Positions 23,370 through 33,830 of a stretch of DNA of 64,000 nucleotides are shown one piece after another. The DNA is from Bombardia bombarda (taxonomy: Eukaryota; Ascomycota; Sordariomycetes; Sordariales; Lasiosphaeriaceae). The position numbers and the translations under genes were made by a program. Numbering within the stretch: the stretch's first letter is position 1; each line of letters opens with the position of its first letter. The DNA lies in contig JAULSR010000002.1 of the NCBI GenBank assembly GCA_030512295.1, positions 5,146,001-5,210,000 on the forward strand, given 5' to 3'. The notes under the pieces are model-generated. The model was not told where the DNA came from. It did not search any database and saw only the letters and a program-made list of their open reading frames with translations.

Positions 23370-25684
23370 CCCGTGACGGATGTGCGTGCAGCGCTCTGAA
23401 AGACAGTGGGGAGCTCTGTGCTGCATGCATTATTTTTTACCTATCAAGGCATCTGTGAGAAAGGCGGCGGTTGGAGGCTCGCACCTGCCGGCATAGGTAT
23501 GTATCAGTGGGACCTGAGTCGACTGAGCGAGGTGCGTTCCTTCCGTTCTGGGACTACTAACGGGACGTAATGTTAACTTTAGTTAACTGTAATGGAGGCA
23601 GGAAGGCACGAAGCGGTAAGATGGAGACATGTCCTGACATGACGCTGATCCATCATTTCACTGGTTTGCTTTTTCCTTTTTCTTTTTTGCTTTTCTTGGG
23701 CTCCCTCGGCTCCCCACGTTCGAAATCCGGCGCTCGCTTCTTCATGCAGAATCCCAAGACATGAGAACAGACGGGACAGTCTCAGGGACCGTGTGTCTCT
23801 CATTCGGCCGTGCCGCTATTATCCCATTGCCCCATTACCCATTTGTTGTGTCCCTTCATCTCAACTCGACCCTGGCCTGACATCGGATGTCTTGAAGATC
23901 TTGATCAACGCCCGTGTCCGTCACCTTCTTTCGGTGACATTTACACGGGAGCTTTACGTCGGGTTAATCCTTGATCGCAATGGCGGCCCTTGGCTCGCGA
24001 GCCTCCTCCTGGCTCCTGCCAGGCCCATGCTGTCTGCCCTGGTTGCCGGTGCCCGGTGCTAACCCTGACACTGACCCGGCCGCGGACACGGACGTTGTCA
24101 AGGTCTTGGATGGAGACGCGAGATAACTCTTCTTCGCGAATCAGGATTGCGCTGGAACGAGCTGTCTTCCAGGTCCTTGTCTTGGTCACAGTCTTCTGTG
24201 CAGTCGCCAGGCGAGACGAAACCGTTTAGACGGAGAATTAGCGCTGGGACTGTCACCCCCCATAGATTGACGCCATGCTACTACCTAGGCTGCTAGCTGT
24301 CCCAGAGTGTTCGTCTGCATTGTGCATTCGTTCTAGGTAGACGCCTAGCCAGCCAGCCAGCGTCCGGTTCCACTGCCCGCAACGGCACTGGCACACCTAC
24401 ACATAACATCCCGCTGCTACGCTGGGAGGGCTGGCTCCTACCATCGCACACTACCCAGTGGTCCTCCCATATTAACGGGGGCCTTCACTGGACCGCCGGG
24501 CACTGGGCACTGAGCACTGGGCACCTATCCCGTACTGGGTGGGCACATCCATAACTATGTACTGGTTACCTACATACATGCGGATTGAAGTGGGAGCGCC
24601 CGGATCAAACCTGGAAAGTACCCTTTCCCTTTTCTCAGTGGAGACAGACGCGACCATCAGAGGTGGCCGGTCCTGAACCCCATATGGGTGGGCAGTCTGT
24701 GCCCCCGTAAGAACTACGACCGTATGAGGGGGCCAGGGCCCAGGGGGGCTTGCTGGCATTGCAGTCCCCTTCGATTTTGCAGCCATCCATGACCACCGGC
24801 CAGGGTGCCCTGGCCTACGATTATCCCTGCTCCATCTGGGGGCCCATCTCAATCGCGCCGTTACCTCTAAGTCGCACAAAAACCACCCGGTGCCACTGTT
24901 ACCAAATCTTTCTCAACCCGTCGACTCTCTATCCAACCGCGAAATCCTGGAATCGGCTCCTGAGCATCAAGAAAGGCAAAATACGGCGTCCTAGCACTCG
25001 CCGACCCCCTGGGGCCGCCCGTTCAAGCAGTAACTCTTTGCGAGACTGGTCATGGTCTGCAGCTCCCCGCTAACTCCCCCAATATCCTCACGTCCTCACA
25101 TCCTCACATCGCACCAACATCGGTGGATACAGTACAGTACCACGGGTACCAAAGACTCGCTGAGCTGGGATCACGCTGCAGTATCTTGTCTAACCTGGGC
25201 GCGTTAAATCGTGTGTTGCTGTTTCTTCACCAACCGGCTTGCTGGCCCTGCTGGCCGCATCTTCGCAACTCAACTTGAAAAAGGGACGGTAGACTTGTGA
25301 GAGAGGGAACAAGGAGCCGAGGCATGCTAAGACTCTCTTGATCTTCGTCGACCAACGCTCCGTTTTAGCAGAGGCAAAGTATTGTACTGAACCGTCAGTC
25401 CTAACCCTACCGTCGAACCTCGGCTCTGCTTGGACTCGCCAACAACGACAACACACGCCCTGCGCCGAAGCAGCATCTCCCCGGGTTCCGACGACACCAG
25501 CTTGCAACTATCGCGTACCTGTCGCATCAGGTAATGTCGGTCATCATCCCGTGTCCAGGGTACGGTTCGGTCGCTTGTCTCCCTCTGTGGAGTACTGCTC
25601 GTTGATCGGGGTCACGCCGGCATCGTCCTTTGAGCATTCGTTCGGGTCGCCTAGTTCTTCGTTCAGCTTGACAGAGTGTCCCCC

Positions 25685-28396
25685 ATGCAAGCCTTTAGCC
25701 ATTGGCACGACGATTCTCGGATTCCTCTCGGCCAACGCCGAGGTATAACAGACCTGGCGCGCTTCGCTCTCGACCTGACTTGGGCCAGAGCAGACTCTGA
25801 GAGTGCTGCTCGTTCGGAGAGCTATCCTTCTCCGCCCATGTCAGGGTCTCCACCGCTCCCCCCAAAAACAAGCCAGGAGGCCGCCGAGCGGAATCAAGGG
25901 GTGTACCAGGCGACCACTCAGGATGTTTACCGCGGAATTTCGACAACACAGAGGGAGGAAAGAGTGCAGACGACGGCGGCGGCGGCAGTGGCGGCAGTGG
26001 CGGGAGGAGTCTCGGTTTCTTCCCGAGGGTTTGCATCGGACGCGCCAGAAAGGCCGTACGCTTTTCATCGCACCGGAGCACCGACTCCCAGGCCTTTACA
26101 TTATCCCCAACAACATAACCAGGCCATCTCTCAACAGTCATACCTACCACCAGTTCCTGGACCTAGCACACCGAGACCGCTGACTATCCCGCCTGGTTTT
26201 CCCGCGGTAGCTCACCACCCGGCACAGGAATCTCAACACCAGACTTCGCCCAAGCCTCAGAGAAAAACGAAGGGGCATGTGGCATCAGCATGTGTGCCCT
26301 GCAAAAGGGCTCATCTCAGGTTTGTGCTCTTCAAACAGATTTTCCAGTACTCCAAAGCACGGAATGCTAACAAGTGACAGATGTGACGGTACGTACCGCA
26401 TTCCACCTTATTCCCAGTTCGTCACAATATAAATAGAAGGAAAACCCGGCTGCAGGCAGACGGGTGCTGACCCACCTGCGCCGCGGCTATGATCTCTCGG
26501 ATTAGTTCGCATCATATTGGTCAATCAGTCCCGGACGCCTTTAGGCGCGGTATTGAACAAGGCCAAGCACCAGTGTGTGTGGCGCTATCAAGTGGTAGAA
26601 ATGCACACCCCCTGGCGCTGATACTCAACCTGAGACGGTCAATTGGCCTGGGCTCATTAAGCCGGTCAAGTTGCAGGAACAGGTGGAGAAGTTTCTCAAG
26701 CGAATTCCAAGTATCTTTTTTGTCATCTGGGTCCAGATCCGAGAGCTTTGGATAGGTCTAGTGTCATTGTCGGGGGGATGACGGCGGTACCGAGCCGGCT
26801 CGCTACTACTCAACGGAGGCCTGAATCCGCGGGAAGCCGGCCCGCTTCTCAAGGTGTGGCGGGAAACTCCCGCAAATCAACTTTTCGATACGGGTACCCC
26901 GTTAGCAAATTGATCAAGGCGCGTGAGGACGATCTCCAAGCTCGCGGATGTGGATGCTCTTACCTACGGCATTCGCGGCATAGGCAGAATTGCGAACATA
27001 CGAGTGTGGCATGGACTTGAACATCCGCAGCCACATCCGCATCCAATTTCATCTCAACGATGATATCATCGCGGGTCTAGCGATCCACGGAGCTCGGTTT
27101 CTAATGGTCATATACGTCACTTCATGATCCATTTGCTAACCGTTTGCAGCACAACGTCCTTGCTCGAGATGTTCGACTAACGGCAAGGAGGATGCGTGTG
27201 TGGATGTCCAGCACAAGAAACGCGGACGCCCTCGATTACGAGACGACAGGGAGTTGAAATATGACAATGCCAGATTTGGAAGTGCCCCGGACCCCATGAG
27301 ACGGCCAATACCATCTGTGTATGGCGGCCCAGGGTCTTCGATGGGTATGACATACGAGGACACCCTTCGACGCCCTCAGTCACATTCGTACCGTGTACTG
27401 AAATCTCAACCAGCCGAACCGATTGCGCCGAGGTTTCTCGAACGAGGCTCCGCTTCCGACGCCAATATATTTCCCGCTCCTTTATCGATCTCAACGCGAC
27501 CTCCCGAACCGGCTGCGTTTCTAACGGTTGATCTAAAGTTTACTAAAGCGTCAAATACTTTTCGTGAAGCTATAGGGCGATTATCTGTGGATGGACTCAA
27601 CTTGGTTGACCTAGCTGTGCCTGGTGATCGGGAAAAGATATCAGTGTTTCAGCGACAGATACAAGAAGAACGGGCAAGAAAAGACCCGAATTATCTGCCA
27701 CCAATTTATGGGAAAGAGGAGGAGGAAAGGTTGATGCAAAAGCTTGGGTTTGGGGCTGAAGAGTTATCCAGATACACTCTAGACTGGCATGAGTTCCTCA
27801 CCTTCTTGACGCACGATGGGCAGCCGCGACAGATTTCGTTCCGCATGGGACTCGCCAAGCAGGACTCGATCTACTTTATCGTGCTCCTCCTGATACCAAG
27901 GTCGTTCCAGTATCTAACACCATCGCCCAGAGATATTGCATACACAATATACCAGCCAGTAGGATTTTCTCAGCCAACTCCGGTCTCCGCCACGTTTGAC
28001 TTGCGGCAGCCTCGTTTGGGGGAGGGTGGATATGGTGGCGCAAGGCAGATTGCTCCACCTAATGCGCCGCCTCAGATTCTGTCAGGTCTTAGCCCGGGTC
28101 TTCCTTCATCGTATGCCGCTTCGCCGAGTCGGCTTGAATATCCTGCTGCAACGTCTTCGTACCAGGTTCCCAGAAGTGAGCTGCATCCGGCGAGTCGCGC
28201 ACCCCAGGCACCGGGGTACCAGCTTCCACCCATAAGAAGCCAACAACTGGGCGCACCTCGGCAGCAACAGGACTTACAATATCAGACCCGGGAGGAGCGG
28301 CCACGAGTCGATATTGGTGGTCTCATTGACCGCCTAGATCCGTCGAAACACCCACAGCAGCAGCAGCAGCAGCAGCAGCAACCACCACCACAATAG
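25685..28396 (+). CDS. Zn2Cys6 transcription factor with PAS-like domain
   Basis: This is a fungal binuclear zinc-cluster DNA-binding regulator. Exons 25685-26319, 26381-26388 (8 nt) and 27150-28396 give about 629 residues. Splicing yields the cluster C-x2-C-x6-C-x5-C-x2-C-x8-C: CVPCKRAHLRC, then RPCSRC, then DAC. The third Cys is encoded by the 8-nt exon. A basic HKKRGRPRLRD stretch with an AT-hook-like RGRP core follows. The segment at about 320-440 (start AFLTVDLKF) resembles the PAS-like region of this class of regulators. The N-terminus is Ser/Pro/Gln-rich and the C-terminus ends in a polyglutamine run plus prolines. Introns are 61 bp and an unusually long 761 bp, both with GT donors and CTAAC branch points. 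The start is uncertain: 25685 is the first ATG in an open frame; 25838 is an alternative, and an upstream exon is possible. Target genes are unknown. Confidence 0.85.
26381..26388 (+). other. 8-nt microexon encoding the third zinc-ligand cysteine
   Basis: The eight bases ATGTGACG lie between a TGACAG acceptor and a GTACGT donor. They complete AG|A TGT GAC G|CA, read Arg-Cys-Asp-Ala. Omitting them shifts the frame and removes the third Cys of the zinc cluster. Confidence 0.85.
28349..28381 (+). repeat. CAG repeat encoding polyglutamine
   Basis: An in-frame CAG tract near the C-terminus of the zinc-cluster regulator gives about nine Gln followed by Pro-Pro-Pro-Gln and stop. Confidence 0.85.
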
Positions 28397-31300
28397 TAGC
28401 TGAGAGCCTGGCACCAGAAGACTGGTTGGTCAGATTTGGCGCATTCGGTATGATATGGGCACGATTACCAATAAAAGAGGTGGCAATATGGGGCATGGGG
28501 GCGAACCGCTTGCTACTTTTATGCGAGGTGGGAACCGCCGGATGAGAGAGAAGGGCACACTCTTTGTCCTTGTTCTTTCCTTTTTTTTTCTCTCCGGGAT
28601 TTTGTCCTACTTTTTCAACGGTTCCTATGGTGCGCATTTTTTGATGATACCATTGTACAATTTGACCAATGATTTTGATGCTTTATTAGCACATGTTTGT
28701 TTTTGAGCTTTTTGTTTTTCGTTCCTCTTTCTGCTTTGTCTCCTTTTTCTTTCCAGCCAGATATCATGTTCGTCATCATCATAACGGGAGGAGGTTTCAT
28801 GGGCGTTGTTGTCTGGTCGGTCGGTTTCCTTTGCTAGCGTTTGATGTTGATTTGGGCGTGAGGCATCGATCTGTATTTCTAGAGTTCACGTCATGCTTCT
28901 GATAGTGATTTCCTTTTTTTCCTGTCATCTGATAGCCGTCATCTTATTTGTTCTTTTTTCTTGGCAGATTCTGCTTTTTGTGACGGGAAGTTTTCCCTCT
29001 CGGGCACGGCTCTGGGCTTGCTTTGTCACGTCTCTCGTAATGATGCTCCTTGGTTCTTTGGAACTTGGTTTTTCATCGCAGCACAGTTTTGACACGGAGA
29101 GTATATAAGAGATATATCTGGTGGTCATGTGGAGGGAACGAGGGATCCTGGTTTTGGAAATCTGACTTGCGGCTTTGCATTTCTAGGGTGTCTTGTGTGT
29201 ATGCCCTCGGGGGAGGATATTGTCTTCCGGGGCGGCAGTTGCTGTGTCTTGTGTTTGTGGCTGCGGCTATTTTTGATGTTGATGTCGCTACCCGCATGGT
29301 GCTTGGAGCACCTGGCGTTGATGTTTCGGATCATATCCTTCCTTTCGACTATGAAGCTGGCGGGCTGAGCTGACCAATGTACGATGGAGCCGGATGGAAT
29401 TTTTCGAAGCGGGTTGGTGGAGGAGTATGTTTCTTGTTGTTCGCTTGGTACATGTTTTTGGATGTGACTTTTTACTACCTAATGGCAGCAGAATGGGAGG
29501 AGACAGAGATGCGTGCGTGGGGAAAAAGGGGACGTTGGTTTAGAGTTGAAGGACGTTTCTAAAAAAGAAAAGGGCGGTGCGGGTGTTTTGTTTTCCACCG
29601 ACAAGAGGGACTGCTCATGCGTGTGTGTGGGCATTGGGAAGCAAGGAGCACAGCCCGCGTGCCGGCCCAGCCAGGAGACGGGGCCAGATGTGCAACGGGG
29701 GTTTCAAAGACCAAAGAGACAAATCATTTGTCGTCGGAGGCTTTTTTGTTTGGGCCTGTCACGCAAGCCACCTCAGGTAGGCACGAACGTGGCGCCGCAC
29801 GCACGCCGACAGCGCGGGAGGGGCGTTTTCTGTGTTTTACTTTGCTCCTTTACCTATCATTAATAACCTGCCCACCACGCGCAAATACCATTGGTAGATA
29901 TTCGCTACCGTGCATAAAAGTACCTACCTTACTTACTCATTACTAACAAAAAAAGGAGGCAGCCATCCACCAGCCGCCCAGCCGACGGGTGCACCTAGTG
30001 ACCTGACCGTTGGCTGCTTGATGACCTAAGTGAGGTGTCACCTCGTGTTCTTTTCTGTGCTCTGTGAGTCTTTTTGTCCTCAAGTTGGCTGGAACCAGTT
30101 GTTCGCTCACCGCTGGGAACAATCTCGAAAGCTCCCGTCCCACTATCTTCTTGGATTCGGGCCGTATAAGTATTCATTCAACAGTTTCACAATTTGGGCT
30201 TTGGGCTTGGCTAGCCCGTAGCTTCGCCCGAACCCGAGAATATCGTCCCGGGCTCGCTCTGTCCATGGATGGTTTGAGGCACGCTGCCATTGACGCGATG
30301 GATGCTGGACTGGGTCTTTTTGGGGGTTACGATTACTTTTTCTTGGATGAAGTAAAACAAAACAATTGGCGGGCTGCTGCTGGGCAAGCGTCGGTGCGCT
30401 TCGGAGATTTTTAGTTGGAAAGGGGGGGGGGGGGGGGGAAGTGTTTTAGCGCTGCAGATCCTTAGCGGGGAGGCAAGGTGAGTGAGCCGCCCCAGCTTGC
30501 CCAGGTCTTTCTTTTTGTCTTGGTAATATTCGTAGTGTAGCTTGGCTTCCGATCTTTTAGTCGTTATGTAAAGCTGCTTATTTGCATAAGTACCTACATT
30601 AGCGTCATTGTCCAGATGTCCATTCTACTTACCAGCACCGTATGAAGTACAGGATGCAGAGTGTATTGGCATGCAAGGCATCCATGTAGGTGCTTGATCT
30701 GGGGAGTAAGTATAGCTGGCAAGGTATCAAATGTCCTACCCCTAACCCTACCTACCTACCAACACCACGCTGCATCATGAGTGAGACAAGAACATTCAAA
30801 CGTCGGTCGGTTTCCTTGTTATTTATGTACTATTATTTTGTCTATGATGCATTTTCAGACAGGTCACGCACAGTCTGTCAGGGCAGCGACCTGGATGATC
30901 TGGATCTGGATCAAAATTTTCATGACTGCCTGCTGCCTGCCTGCCTGCCTGCCCCCGGCTCGAGTGTGTGTCGCCCGGCGGGAGTGGCGGCACTCCTGTC
31001 GGGCAACAGACAACGCATGCGCAAAATGACAAAAGTACGCCTTGCCAACGAATCGTTCCGGGCGCGCCTCGGAATACAAGAAAAAACACACTGACTACCC
31101 CAGGTTATAGAGACACCGATACGCCCTATGAACGTCTGTTATATCTCGGTCAGTATCTATACCGTGTCAACGGGGGCGAGGGCAGGGGCAACGCAAGATT
31201 GATATGGCAAGCGCACACATACCATGAAGTTGAGCAAAACAAGTTGTACAAAAGCTGTTCGTTTGTGGGGAAATGTCCTGAAAATTAGTCTGAAAAAGAC

Positions 31301-31478
31301 AACTCCAGATAGTAATGATTATGGCACAAGCTGAGTGAGCATGCAAAACCTGACCAGCCCCCAATCATTCCTATTTGCCGCCTGCCTCGTCGGCCAGACT
31401 TGGTTATAGTAGTGAAAAGAGGCAATGGATTGTCGGGTAATGTGGTCGAGGGCCGCGTCAAGTATGGTAATCCCTGTT
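28397..31478. other. Intergenic region, no supported gene
   Basis: About 3.1 kb between the zinc-cluster regulator (+) and a convergent minus-strand gene. The first 1 kb is T-rich on the plus strand and may be 3' UTR. Open frames are short and low in complexity. A run of 17 G lies at 30422-30438. Confidence 0.5.
30422..30438 (+). repeat. G17 homopolymer
   Basis: Seventeen consecutive G, flanked by A. Confidence 0.95.
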
Positions 31479-32223
31479 TTATTTCGCAGGGGACTTGCTC
31501 CGTAAACCCGTGTACTGGTGGTGATTGTCGTGTCCGCCTTGTCGTCTCGAAGGCTCGCCCTCGCGGTGAGGCGAAGGAACTCGTCTTCTTGCTTGTCTGA
31601 TAGGCAAGACTCTCCTCGATCCGGTTGGGCTGCTTGTCTGCTGTTGCTGCTGCTGCTCATCAGGGCCGGTAGTTGAAGTACTGTCGAAGTCTTCGGGTTC
31701 CGATGGCGGCGATGGGGAGTCCTCGTGGTAAGCTGCCGCCATTTGTTCCAGCTCCTCCTCCAGTCTATCCCGTTTCGGGAGTGGCTCTCCTGCTGACTCT
31801 CCGTCATGTGGCCGCTTCAGCCCATGGGTGGGATCGGTGAGGGCGTTTCGGCTCGAGTCGATCGGGCTGATGAGATCCCTAAGAAGATCTTCGGCAGAGG
31901 GCCGTTCATGTTGAGATGACGATGAAGACTGGGATTGCTGCTGAGATGAAAGGAAGGAGGACAGAGAGTTTTCGGCCACCTGCCGTCCCAGCGAGGGCTC
32001 GGGGGTTCGTGATGGCGAAGGATGCCTCGAGGGCGATCTCGGTGTGACTGCTGTACTCAGCCCTCCCCTAGGATGCGGGTCAGTGATTTGGCTGTGCGTG
32101 TGTAACAGCCGTCGGGCGCGCATACCTGTGACTTGACGTATCCAAGTGGACCTGTATGGACGAGTTCGCATCGCTCGTGGCGCCATCTGGGCTGGGGAGG
32201 TCTCGCAAGCGATCTCCAGACAT
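31479..32223 (-). CDS. Unknown low-complexity, probably nuclear protein
   Basis: I do not recognise this gene. Two minus-strand exons, 32223-32126 and 32067-31479, are joined over a 58-bp intron (GTATGC donor, CTGAC-like branch point, CCTAG acceptor) and give about 228 residues. The N-terminus MSGDRLRDLPSPDG is polar. The middle is Ser/Pro/Gln-rich with SP and RTPEP motifs, followed by a moderately ordered block (SAEDLLRDLISPIDSSR), then KRPHDG and LPKRDRLEEELEQMAAAY, which looks like a basic patch followed by a short helix. A polyGln run and an Arg-rich tail end the protein. A second open frame overlaps the last third, so the C-terminus could differ if another intron exists. Composition suggests a disordered nuclear or phosphoprotein; no function is assigned. 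Confidence 0.5.
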
Positions 32224-33830
32224 GTTTCTGCGAGGTAAAGTCGAGGAGCACAGTGATAGTATGTGTATAATGCGTGTCTGCGAGCGATGCGATGTGCACG
32301 ATCGATTCGATGTAGAAGCAAGAACAGGAAGGGAATGAATATGCAGCCGACCTGGCAATATTTAAAGATGCACCCTCCTCGTGGGTAGGGTTTGCTACAT
32401 AGTATGTAACAGTGTGTAGATAGACCGGGCATGGAACCAACGAGCCACGAGCAGAGATGATGTGACCACACCGGACGCCCTGTTCTGGGAGCCCTCTAGA
32501 AAGCCTGGGAAACGACAGGGCTGCAGGGCCCTCCCTACCTGGGTACCTATTACCTACTGTGTATAACGGCCCCCAGATGTTGAACAGGAGAGCAAACAAG
32601 GGGGGCATGGGGGTTTTCTGCAGGCAAGATCGGGAGGGGGACGCCATGCGCTTGCATCGGCAGCCCATCCTTCTTTCAGCACGGGACCAGCCGAGTCTCG
32701 ACAAACAGGTGGAAGTGGAGAAATGAAACAAATAGGTTCAAGGGGATTTGAGGCTTGGACTTGGGGTATCTTTGGCTTGACCAGTGAGAGCAATGCCAAA
32801 GCGGAAGCCTGAATTGGGAGACCTCCACTGAGCCGCTTTGAAGGATCCCTCGTCCAGGGCGACATCCGGGTAGGACAACCTGCTGGAAATCACAATTGGG
32901 GAGGGGGATTGTGGCTCGTGTGGCTCAATTCACGCTGATTCAGGTCCGTTCAGGACTCAGGTCAGGCTCAAATTTTTTAATTTTTAATTTATTTTTTTTG
33001 TCGTGTCGGGTGTGACTTGAATTCACTCTCATGGATGGTTGTGGCCGCGATGTGGCTGCAACAAGCCGCAGCGCAATCCGATCAGGTGTTGTTTCCTTCA
33101 GTCGGGAGGAAATACGCCTTGTGAGAGTCCTAGATAGAGGTTGGAACAAGAACGGCGGGGGATGGCGGGATACGGGATAGAGGCCTTGCGGCTGAAGGCG
33201 TCGCTGCCAGGCTACCAAGGGGCTCTCTCCCTCTGGCCGGGTTACCTCAGGCCTGGCAGGGGTCCTGTTAAATCGCTGCCTTGGCCCAGCCTACCGCATT
33301 CCGAGAACCGGAATTAACCACTAGCGTACGGAGTACTGTGTATATCGTAGGGCTGGCTTGCTTGTTGGACGAACCAGGATCGTGCACATATGTCATATTT
33401 GTGGGGTTATCTGTCAAAGTATCTGGGGCCATCGACTTATTCCCAGGGCAGTGCTGCTAGTGCAGGGTGCTCCGCTGCTTACAGACTCACTCCAATGACG
33501 GAAGGAGCAAGGGTCAGGGGTCTGAGCGAGGGTTGAGGGTCGAGCAGCCATTTTCGAACCATCGCCAAACTTCAACCTCGATACTACATACTTCGACATA
33601 CACATCACTATTAGCTAATCTGTGCGATAGCTGCCTGAATGCTTCTGCATTCCGCGATTGTTCTGTGTTTCGTATTTGTAATTGACTCTCATGCATTTTC
33701 TTTTCGCAGCCGACCGCATGACGCGTAACGCGTGAATCGCCCAACGCTTTGTACCAATCAGGTAGAATTACGAATTATCTTAGTTGATGGAGAGGGCAGC
33801 GAGACTTCCTATGCCCAAGTAGCAGCCACC
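32224..33830. promoter_or_regulatory. Shared upstream region of unknown gene (-) and mlh1 (+)
   Basis: About 1.6 kb between divergent genes. An AT-rich patch lies at 32970-33000. No further gene is supported; the longest minus-strand frame (to about 32731) is an extension of the neighbouring gene's frame or chance. Confidence 0.45.

Larger units (their letters stand above)
9080..25684. other. Long gene-free tract (about 16.6 kb)
   Basis: No open frame in this stretch carries a recognisable domain, splice-supported extension or coding-like composition. It contains microsatellites (GTCA, GTG, CAG, CA), a heptamer repeat, several exact 13-16 bp tandem duplications (13850-13877, 19148-19179, 22759-22784) and repeated TAGGTACCTA-like motifs (for example 16478-16520, 17261-17400, 19262-19350, 22083-22165). 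Pyrimidine-rich sequence occurs at 10800-10880 and 11040-11120, the latter followed by a TATATAAA box at about 11151. It is the upstream region of the Zn2Cys6 regulator and the 3' flank of Lon. Non-coding RNAs or fast-evolving small genes cannot be excluded. Confidence 0.5.

Noticed and set aside
23718..23745. GTTCGAAATCC resembling a tRNA T-loop
   Set aside because: No acceptor stem, D-arm or anticodon arm could be built around it; similar hits at 25414 and 38449 also failed.
9080..25684. Possible repeat-induced point mutation or transposon graveyard
   Set aside because: Composition is mixed rather than TA-rich, and no long terminal or inverted repeats or transposase-like frames were seen.
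28323..28637. Minus-strand frame over the CAG tract and 3' end of the zinc-cluster regulator
   Set aside because: Antisense to a supported coding end; alanine/valine run is the CAG repeat read backwards.
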